The notes beneath the pieces are model-generated. The model was given only the letters and a program-made list of their open reading frames with translations, searched no databases and was not told the DNA's origin. This document shows, piece by piece, positions 14,273 through 19,939 of a stretch of 19,939 nt of DNA (positions within the stretch are counted from its first letter, which is position 1; each line of letters opens with the position of its first letter). The translations under genes and the position numbers were made by a program. This DNA is from an uncultured bacterium. GTDB lineage: Bacteria > Bacillota > Clostridia > Oscillospirales > Oscillospiraceae. The stretch covers positions 1-19,939 of the forward strand of contig CASEKM010000021.1 in the NCBI GenBank assembly GCA_949288405.1, in the 5' to 3' direction.

Positions 14273-14577
14273 AGCTTAACAAGAGGGGCCTTGCGGTAAG
14301 GATGGAGCCGTTTCGATCCCGCTGTACAAATGCAAGTTTGCTTCGTTCGTCGCGCAGTTTGAGGAAACAGGGGATTGGTTGTATTAGATAATTATCCCCC
14401 TCACTTTTTGGCTGAAATGTCCAGATTGCAAAGGCTATTTTGTTCTGTTATACTGAAAATGACTTCTTGGACGCGGCCGTTTTTTTGAAAGGAGGACAGA
14501 AGATAAATTCATTTTCCCGCTGCCGGCCGCCGTTCCGTCGGCTCAACCATACAACCGTTGTTGAAAGGAGTGGCAAT
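14273..14577 (+). promoter_or_regulatory. Peptidase upstream region with extended -10 promoter
   Basis: There is no gene in this 305-base stretch. TTGCAA (14426-14431) and TATACT (14449-14454) are 17 bases apart with TG at 14446-14447, a strong sigma-A promoter; the transcript would start near 14461. The ~117-base leader contains an unused AAAGGAGG at 14488-14495 in addition to the real site at 14564-14570. A weak inverted repeat, GGGGAT...ATCCCC (about 14372-14399), precedes the promoter. The DNA is noticeably more AT-rich than its surroundings. Confidence 0.7.
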
Positions 14578-16857
14578 ATGAATTGGAACCGCACCCGCAA
14601 ATGGACCGGCCTGTTGCTGTCCGGTGCTGTACTGAGCAGTCTGCTGGTCACCTCTTCTCTGGCCGCGGGATCCGACGCCTCTCTGGAGTTCCAATATCCA
14701 GAGGATGTGGACCCCGCGGAGGTCACCCTCACGGTGTACGAGGGCTATCCCGCCTCCAGCGGAGAGGAGGCAGTGACCGCGCTGCCCCAGGTGTCCCAGA
14801 ACTCCGACGGCAGCTTTGTCCTCAGCGAGCCCGGCACCTACTGCTACTGGGTCCGGGGAGACGGCTACTACAACGTGTGCAAGATCTTCAACGTGACGCA
14901 GGAGGACCTGGCAGACGGAACGGTGGAAATGACAGTGGAGACCGGGAAAATGGCTTATACCGGTTATGAGCCCACCGCTCCAAACCTGACGAATGTCCCC
15001 GCCGGCTATGCACAGGGAGCCGCAGATACTGTGCTGATCCTCTGGCCAGACGAGATTCTGGAGCATTTTACCACAGACAGCCTGGCAAACTATTCAGAAT
15101 ATGACACCCCCTTCTTCACAGAAGAACGCGCCGACCACGAGTTCACCTCTCAGGAGGAGATGATGGACTATCTGGAGGCGAAGGATGCCGCCGAGGCAGA
15201 CATGTATCTCTATAACCTGGGTATGACCCCGGCCTACCAGTATGAAATGCCCATCGCGGTGTTCACCGCTACGGACCTCTCGTCCGCCGCCTCTCTGGAG
15301 GAGGCCGGGGAGCTGGTGTCTGCCAACGGAAAGCTCACTGTCTGGATCCAGGCGCAGATCCACCCCAACGAGCCCGCCGCCGGCGAGGCCGCGCTTGTCA
15401 TGGTCTCCGATCTGTGCGGAAGCTATGGCGACACTGTCCTGGATGACATCAACGTAGTGGTCGTCCCCCGCATCAATCCGGACGGGTCCTACTTGTTCAC
15501 CCGGGCCACCTACCAGGGCTTTGACATGAACCGGGACCATATGGCCCTGAAGGCCCCGGAGCTGGCCTATCTCCACACCGCCTACCGCTACTTTATGCCC
15601 GAGGTCGCCATTGATTTCCATGAATTTGGATTCTACGGCGTCACAGAAGACGGCTATATGCGCAACGCGGACGACCTCCAGGTCACCCCCGCCACCAGCC
15701 TGAACGACGACGCGCTTGTGACCCAGCTGGGGCTGGAGGCGGTGGACGCACTGCATCACGCCGCGGAAGATTCCGGCCTGCGGGTCTACCACTATGGCAT
15801 TACGGTCAACAATCCCATTGGACGGGCCTACTACGGGCTCTATAACTCTCTCTCCGTCCTCGTTGAGACCCGGGGCATCGGCGCCGGCACCACCAATTTC
15901 GAGCGCCGGGTGTACTCCCAGCAGCTGTCCGCCCACTCCATAATCGACTACGCGGTCGCCAACGACGACGCGATCAATGAGGCCGTGTCCGACGCCCGCC
16001 TTCAGGTGATCGCAGACGGCGAGACCTTCAATTCCGACGACATTGTGGTGCTGCACCAGGTGGCCTCCGGCGCCACCCAGTCTGCCACCCCCCTGACCCG
16101 CTATCAATACAGTGTGGACGGCAGTGATACAAAGACCTCCTCCGCCACGCTCGCCATCAATGATACTGTAATCCGCAGCCGGATCCGTCCCACCGCCTAT
16201 GTCATCCCCAAGGACATTCCCAACGCGGAGAAGATCCTGTACATCCTGGATAACCAGGGGGCGGAATACTATGAGCTGGCTCCCGGCTCCACCGCCGATC
16301 TGAAGCAGTATTACTATATGGGCGAGTACACCTACGAGGGCAGCAGCAAGGGCTTTACCGCCGACCTGCGGGAGGAGACCGCTGTTACCTTTGATCAGGG
16401 CGCATATGTCATCCCCATGGATCAGGTCTCCGGCAATGTGATCGCTATGACCATGGAGCCCGATGTCAATGACTCCAACGGCTACGACGGCACACTGGTG
16501 CAGTACGGCTTGGTTTCTTACGACGAGACCACCATGAACTTCCCCATTTACCGCTATGAGGGGAACGACCCCAGAACTACCCTGGTGAGCAACGCCCCCG
16601 AAACTCCGGCGGAACCGGAAACTCCCGCGGAACCCGAGGTTCCGGACGAATCCCAGACGGAATCCCCCGCCCAGCCTGACGATCCCGCCGCCTCCAGCAG
16701 CTACACCGTGCGGTCCGGCGACTGCCTGTGGAACATCGCCCGGCAGGAACTGGGCTCCGGCACCCTGTGGGAGACCATTTATGAGGCCAACCGGGACCAG
16801 ATTGCCGACCCCAACCGCATCCAGATCGGGCAGATCCTGGTGATCCCCGGCATCTGA
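14578..16857 (+). CDS. Secreted M14 zinc carboxypeptidase with C-terminal LysM domain
   Basis: This is a 759-residue exported metallopeptidase that probably trims peptides at the cell wall. The signal peptide is about 1-30 (ends SSLAAG). An N-terminal accessory region (31-130) precedes the M14 domain. Zinc ligands are His262 and Glu265 in HPNEPAAGE and His348 in DFHEF. NPDG at 300-303 and MNRD at 317-320 are the M14 substrate-binding motifs, and Glu430 in LVETRG is the catalytic acid/base. A beta-rich region (about 470-665) leads to a Pro/Glu repeat linker (about 673-705) and one LysM domain (about 709-757, YTVRSGDCLWNIA...NRIQIGQILVIPG), which binds peptidoglycan. The ATG at 14578 has AAAGGAG 7 bases upstream; longer frames would cross the promoter. 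More A/T-ending codons than its neighbours and the terminator repeats suggest it was acquired. The exact substrate is unknown. Confidence 0.9.
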   Translation: MNWNRTRKWTGLLLSGAVLSSLLVTSSLAAGSDASLEFQYPEDVDPAEVTLTVYEGYPASSGEEAVTALPQVSQNSDGSFVLSEPGTYCYWVRGDGYYNVCKIFNVTQEDLADGTVEMTVETGKMAYTGYEPTAPNLTNVPAGYAQGAADTVLILWPDEILEHFTTDSLANYSEYDTPFFTEERADHEFTSQEEMMDYLEAKDAAEADMYLYNLGMTPAYQYEMPIAVFTATDLSSAASLEEAGELVSANGKLTVWIQAQIHPNEPAAGEAALVMVSDLCGSYGDTVLDDINVVVVPRINPDGSYLFTRATYQGFDMNRDHMALKAPELAYLHTAYRYFMPEVAIDFHEFGFYGVTEDGYMRNADDLQVTPATSLNDDALVTQLGLEAVDALHHAAEDSGLRVYHYGITVNNPIGRAYYGLYNSLSVLVETRGIGAGTTNFERRVYSQQLSAHSIIDYAVANDDAINEAVSDARLQVIADGETFNSDDIVVLHQVASGATQSATPLTRYQYSVDGSDTKTSSATLAINDTVIRSRIRPTAYVIPKDIPNAEKILYILDNQGAEYYELAPGSTADLKQYYYMGEYTYEGSSKGFTADLREETAVTFDQGAYVIPMDQVSGNVIAMTMEPDVNDSNGYDGTLVQYGLVSYDETTMNFPIYRYEGNDPRTTLVSNAPETPAEPETPAEPEVPDESQTESPAQPDDPAASSSYTVRSGDCLWNIARQELGSGTLWETIYEANRDQIADPNRIQIGQILVIPGI

Positions 16858-16886
16858 ACAGGCGCTCTCCTCTTGGCAGAAGGTCA

Positions 16887-16930
16887 AGCGGCGCGGAACC
16901 ACACCGGTTCCGCGCCGCTGTTTTGTTTAT
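16887..16930 (+). terminator. Terminator hairpin copy 2, after the peptidase
   Basis: Arms 16887-16900 and 16906-16919 with loop ACACC are followed on the plus strand by GTTTTGTTTATTTT, a proper intrinsic terminator for the peptidase gene. On the minus strand it begins right after the atpC stop, within 7 bases, and probably ends that operon too. The 34-bp core 16887-16920 is identical to 14239-14272. Confidence 0.82.
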
Positions 16931-17367
16931 TTTGGATTTCTACGCCGGGCCGCCTTCAGCCGGGCCATGGCCCGAGCCAGGGCAGCCTTGGAGTTGTAGT
17001 AGTCCCGCACGCTGAGCTTCTGTTTAAGGCGCTCCTCCGCCCGCTCCCGGGCGGCCTCGGCCCGCTTCAGATCGATGTCCTCGGGGCGCTCGGCGGCGGA
17101 CACCAGGACCATCACCCGGTCGGGCATGATCTCGGTGAGCCCCTGGCCCACCACCGCGTAAGTCCACTCCCCGCTCTGACGGAACCGCAGCTCCCCGGGG
17201 ACCACGGCGGTGGCGATGGGCTCATGGCCCGCCTCCACGCCAAGGGAGCCGTCCAGGGCGGGGAGGACCAGGGCCTCCGCCTCCCCGATGAAGAACTGCT
17301 TATCCGGGGTGACGATCTCCAGGTGGAAGGTCTTCTTGGACCCCCGGGCCTGTGCCGCTTCCGCCAC
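16927..17367 (-). CDS. atpC: F-type ATP synthase epsilon subunit
   Basis: This 146-residue protein is the epsilon subunit of F1, a central-stalk subunit that regulates hydrolysis. The N-terminal beta-sandwich begins FHLEIVTPDKQFF (about 14-26) and includes ALDGSLGVEAGHEP where most homologues have GxxGxxPxH. A C-terminal helical hairpin follows (about 95-146), rich in Arg, Ala and Glu. Translation begins with a GTG directly after the atpD TAA stop, with GGTGATC in the end of atpD as a possible ribosome site. The TAA stop at 16929-16927 lies within the terminator repeat. Confidence 0.94.
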   Translation of the reverse strand: MAEAAQARGSKKTFHLEIVTPDKQFFIGEAEALVLPALDGSLGVEAGHEPIATAVVPGELRFRQSGEWTYAVVGQGLTEIMPDRVMVLVSAAERPEDIDLKRAEAARERAEERLKQKLSVRDYYNSKAALARAMARLKAARRRNPK

Positions 17368-18771
17368 TTAGATCACCCCCATGTCCCGGGCCTTCTTGCG
17401 CACCTCGTCCACGTCGCCGGTCATGCTGAAGGCGGCCTCGGGCAGGTGGTCCAGCTCGCCTCCCAGGATGGCCTCGAAGGAGCGCAGGGTGTCCTCCAGC
17501 TTCACGAAGCGGCCCTCCAGGCCGGTGAAGGTCTGGGCCACCGAGAAGGGCTGGGAGAAGAACTGCTGCACCCGGCGGGCCCGCTCCACCGCCTGCTTGT
17601 CGTCCTCGCTGAGTTCCTCCATACCCAGGATCGCGATGATGTCCTGGAGCTCCCGGTAGCGCTGCAAGAGCTCCTGCACCGCCCGGGCGATCTTGTAGTG
17701 GCGCTCCCCCACCACGTCGGGCTCCAGAATCCGGGAGGTGGACTCCAGGGGGTCCACGGCGGGGTAGATGCCCTGCTCCACGATCTTCCGGGACAGCACG
17801 GTGGTGGCGTCCAGGTGGGTGAAGGTGGTGGCGGGAGCGGGGTCGGTGAGGTCGTCGGCGGGGACGTACACCGCCTGCACCGAGGTGATGGCCCCGCTCT
17901 TGGTGGAGGTGATGCGCTCCTGGAGGGCGCCCATCTCGTTGGCCAGGGTGGGCTGATAGCCCACGGCGGAGGGCATGCGGCCCATGAGGGCGGACACCTC
18001 GCTGCCCGCCTGGACATAGCGGAAGATGTTGTCGATGAACAGCAGCACGTCCTGGTGCTCCTGGTCCCGGAAGTACTCGGCCATGGTCAGCCCAGTGAGG
18101 GCCACCCGCATGCGGGCTCCGGGGGACTCGTTCATCTGGCCGAACACCAGGGCGGTCTTAGAGATGACGCCGGACTCGGTCATCTCCCGCCACAGGTCGC
18201 TGCCCTCCCGGGTGCGCTCCCCCACGCCGGTGAAGATGGAGTAGCCCCCGTGCTGGGTGGCGATGTTGTGGATGAGCTCCTGGATGAGGACGGTCTTGCC
18301 CACTCCGGCGCCGCCGAACAGGCCGATCTTGCCGCCCCGGGCGTAGGGGGCCAGCAGGTCGATGACCTTGATGCCCGTCTCAAACAGGTCCACCACGGGG
18401 CGCTGGTCGGCAAAGCTGGGGGGCTGGCGGTGGATGGACCACCGCTCCTGGGCGTCCACATCCCCCTTGCCGTCAATGGGGTCCCCCAGCACGTTGAACA
18501 TGCGGCCCAGCACCCCCTCCCCCACGGGGACGGAGATGGGACCGCCCATGGAGTGGACCTGGAGCCCCCGGCCGATGCCCTCGCTGGGGGAGAGCATGAA
18601 GCAGCGCACGGTGTCCCGGCCCACATGCTGGGCCACCTCCATGACCCGTTTTTGTCCTCCGGCCTCCAGCCACAGGGCGTCCTGAATGGAGGGGAGCTCC
18701 CCCTGGGGGAACTGTACGTCAATGACAGGGCCCTGGACCTGGGCCACCGTCCCTTTGCATTCCTTTGACAT
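17368..18771 (-). CDS. atpD: F-type ATP synthase beta subunit
   Basis: This is the catalytic beta subunit of F1-ATPase, 467 residues, normal for the family. An N-terminal beta-barrel (1-80) precedes the nucleotide-binding domain with Walker A GGAGVGKT at 153-160, then the GERTREGSDLWREM motif and the Walker B region LLFIDNIFRY, and SALMGRMPSAVGYQPTLA. The DELSEED loop reads EELSEDD. The frame is open to a TTG at 18792, but I chose the ATG at 18771, where the family starts (MSKECKGTVAQVQGPVIDV) and AAGGTG lies upstream. It is 17 bases after the atpG stop and directly abuts atpC. All key catalytic motifs are present, so it should be active. Confidence 0.97.
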   Translation of the reverse strand: MSKECKGTVAQVQGPVIDVQFPQGELPSIQDALWLEAGGQKRVMEVAQHVGRDTVRCFMLSPSEGIGRGLQVHSMGGPISVPVGEGVLGRMFNVLGDPIDGKGDVDAQERWSIHRQPPSFADQRPVVDLFETGIKVIDLLAPYARGGKIGLFGGAGVGKTVLIQELIHNIATQHGGYSIFTGVGERTREGSDLWREMTESGVISKTALVFGQMNESPGARMRVALTGLTMAEYFRDQEHQDVLLFIDNIFRYVQAGSEVSALMGRMPSAVGYQPTLANEMGALQERITSTKSGAITSVQAVYVPADDLTDPAPATTFTHLDATTVLSRKIVEQGIYPAVDPLESTSRILEPDVVGERHYKIARAVQELLQRYRELQDIIAILGMEELSEDDKQAVERARRVQQFFSQPFSVAQTFTGLEGRFVKLEDTLRSFEAILGGELDHLPEAAFSMTGDVDEVRKKARDMGVI

Positions 18772-18788
18772 GGTTACCACACCTTTCC

Positions 18789-19676
18789 TCAACTCCGGGC
18801 ATTCTGCGCGCCGCCGGCGATCTCGGTGATCTCCTGGGTGATGGCCGCCTGGCGGGCCCGGTTATAGGTGAGGGACAGCTTTTTGAGCATATCCCGGGCG
18901 TTGTCGCTGGCCGACTCCATGGCGGTCATACGGGCGCTCTGCTCGGAGGAGAAGGCCTCCACCAGGGCCCCGAACACCATCCCCCGCACATAGCCGCTGG
19001 GGACAATGGCGTTCAGCACCGCCTCCGGGGAGGGGAGATAGGTCACCGGGGGTAGCACCGGCCCGCCCTTGGGGGGCTCCCAGGGGAAATTTTCCCGCAC
19101 CAGGGGGAGGAGGGTCTGCTCCCGCACCTCCAGCCGGAGGGCGGAGACCATCTCCGTATAGAGGATACGCACCTCGTCCAGCTCCCGGTCCAGGAACTGC
19201 TGTACCAGCTCGTCGCTGATGTCCCGGGCCCGACTCATAGTGGGGTTTTGGACCACATAGGAGAAGTCCTCCTCAAAGGGGATGTCCCGCTCCTGGAAGT
19301 AGGCCCGGCCCACTAGGCCCACCACGAACAGCTTGGGGTGGGCCGTCTCCCGGAGACGGCGCTCTGCCAGCTTGAGCACGTTGTGGTTGTACGCCCCCGC
19401 CAGCCCCTTATCGCCGCTGAGGACCACGTAGCCCACCTTCCGCTGCTCCGGCGGAATCTCCGGCCGCCGGTCCAGAAAGTCGTGACTCAGCTCCGGGGAG
19501 CGGTGGAGAATGTCCGCGATGGTGGTGTGCATCTTGGTGAAATAGGGGGCCGCCTGCTCCAGCTGTGCCTTGGCCTTGCGCAGGTTGGAGGAGGCGATGA
19601 GATACATGGCGTTGGTGATCTTCAAAGTCTGTTCCACGCTCTTCATGCGGGTGCGGATCTCCTTGGTGCTGGCCAT
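18789..19676 (-). CDS. atpG: F-type ATP synthase gamma subunit
   Basis: This is the rotating central-stalk gamma subunit, 295 residues. The N-terminal helix STKEIRTRMKSVEQTLKITNAM and the C-terminal helix, with the AMESASDNARDMLKKLSLTYNRARQA signature, form the coiled coil. The middle has the typical SGDKGLAGAYNHNV. GGAGG lies 9 bases before the ATG. In most bacteria atpA is directly upstream. Here at least 260 bases of non-coding DNA with a dispersed repeat precede atpG, and the window ends before any atpA. I see no clear promoter in 19677-19796. Confidence 0.97.
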   Translation of the reverse strand: MASTKEIRTRMKSVEQTLKITNAMYLIASSNLRKAKAQLEQAAPYFTKMHTTIADILHRSPELSHDFLDRRPEIPPEQRKVGYVVLSGDKGLAGAYNHNVLKLAERRLRETAHPKLFVVGLVGRAYFQERDIPFEEDFSYVVQNPTMSRARDISDELVQQFLDRELDEVRILYTEMVSALRLEVREQTLLPLVRENFPWEPPKGGPVLPPVTYLPSPEAVLNAIVPSGYVRGMVFGALVEAFSSEQSARMTAMESASDNARDMLKKLSLTYNRARQAAITQEITEIAGGAQNARS

Positions 19677-19796
19677 GGGGACTTCCTCCTCTCTAAAATG
19701 TTGGTTTGTGTTTTTGGCGGGACGATGACCAGAAAGTTCTGTGATTTCGCCGTCAGAGATAAGTTGCTTTTCTTACGGACCCGGTCCCGGCGGCGA

Positions 19797-19939
19797 CCTT
19801 CTTTTTCCGTGGCGAAAAAGAAGGCAAAACGCCACCGGGATTCGCTCCGAGGAGCACCGTTCCGGTGCTCCAAGTCGCTGCACCCCGGACCCCATTACGG
19901 GGGACGCGTACCTGTCAGGTTTTGCAATATTTCCGGCGC
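19797..19939 (-). repeat. Dispersed palindromic repeat, copy B (inverted relative to copy A)
   Basis: Read on the minus strand, 19939-19883 matches 297-353 at 55 of 57 bases. A GGAGCACCG/CGGTGCTCC hairpin (19851-19859/19863-19871) with a GAA loop on the minus strand follows. Then comes the 11-bp stem 19797-19807/19814-19824 with a 6-base loop. It lies in the leader of atpG and is cut by the window end. The open frame over it (about 19643-19873, minus) is repeat translation, not a gene. Confidence 0.75.

Noticed and set aside
14308..14322. GTTTCGATCCC resembling a tRNA T-loop
   Set aside because: The flanking bases do not form a T-stem or acceptor stem and no CCA end or other arms are present, so it is neither a tRNA nor a clear attachment site.
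14440..14577. Longer N-terminus for the peptidase
   Set aside because: The extension would begin inside the predicted promoter and lacks a ribosome site, whereas 14578 has one and is followed by a signal peptide.
16873..18768. Long plus-strand open frame opposite atpC-atpD
   Set aside because: Shadow of the well-conserved ATP synthase genes; composition is low-complexity Leu/Gly/His.
19643..19873. 76-codon open frame upstream of atpG on the minus strand
   Set aside because: It consists of repeat copy B plus the atpG ribosome site region and overlaps the atpG start; its N-terminal part is translation of the hairpin repeat.

Overview
The window looks like chromosomal DNA from a high-GC, low-oxygen member of the Clostridia, most likely Oscillospiraceae (Flavonifractor/Lawsonibacter/Intestinimonas-like). 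The reasons are very GC-rich coding with clear Shine-Dalgarno sites and sigma-A-type promoters, a glycyl-radical-enzyme activase, an F-type ATP synthase cluster, a TolC/MFP/RND set of the kind annotated in clostridia, and GC-rich palindromic intergenic repeats that I remember from this family. The taxon is an inference; no rRNA is present. Both ends lie in intergenic repeat DNA, so the window may be a contig bounded by repeats.

Layout. 1-590 is non-coding hairpin-rich repeat DNA. 606-1639 is azlC-azlD (branched-chain amino acid export). 1368-3397, minus strand, is an OmpR-type response regulator followed by its histidine kinase. 3398-3740 is a divergent control region with two matched GTTTAC tandem boxes. 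3741-9506, plus strand, is a tripartite efflux operon: TolC-like protein, membrane-fusion lipoprotein, RND pump. 9582-11220, minus strand, is an ECF sigma factor followed by a membrane anti-sigma-like protein. 11377-11958 is an EamB-like LysE-family exporter, converging on a radical SAM activase (11961-12650, minus). 12823-14231 is lspA-rluD. 14578-16857 is a secreted M14 carboxypeptidase with a C-terminal LysM domain. 16927-19676, minus strand, is atpG-atpD-atpC. 19677-19939 holds an inverted copy of the repeat seen at 297-456.

How the parts work together. The two-component system, the paired boxes and the efflux operon look like one envelope-stress or drug-response unit: box 2 sits exactly where a PhoB/OmpR-type activator would replace a -35 element of the efflux promoter, and box 1 faces the regulator's own promoter. 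The sigma/anti-sigma pair is a second, separate envelope-sensing module.

The strongest structural oddities are these. (1) The peptidase gene lies between two direct copies of a 34-bp terminator hairpin. Their outer flanks are mirror images and include the stop codons of rluD and atpC, as if a peptidase cassette had entered one symmetric terminator shared by two convergent genes. (2) A dispersed repeat at both window ends keeps an 11-bp stem through three compensated base-pair changes. (3) The histidine kinase frame lacks a stop at its expected end and runs through its terminator into antisense azlD.
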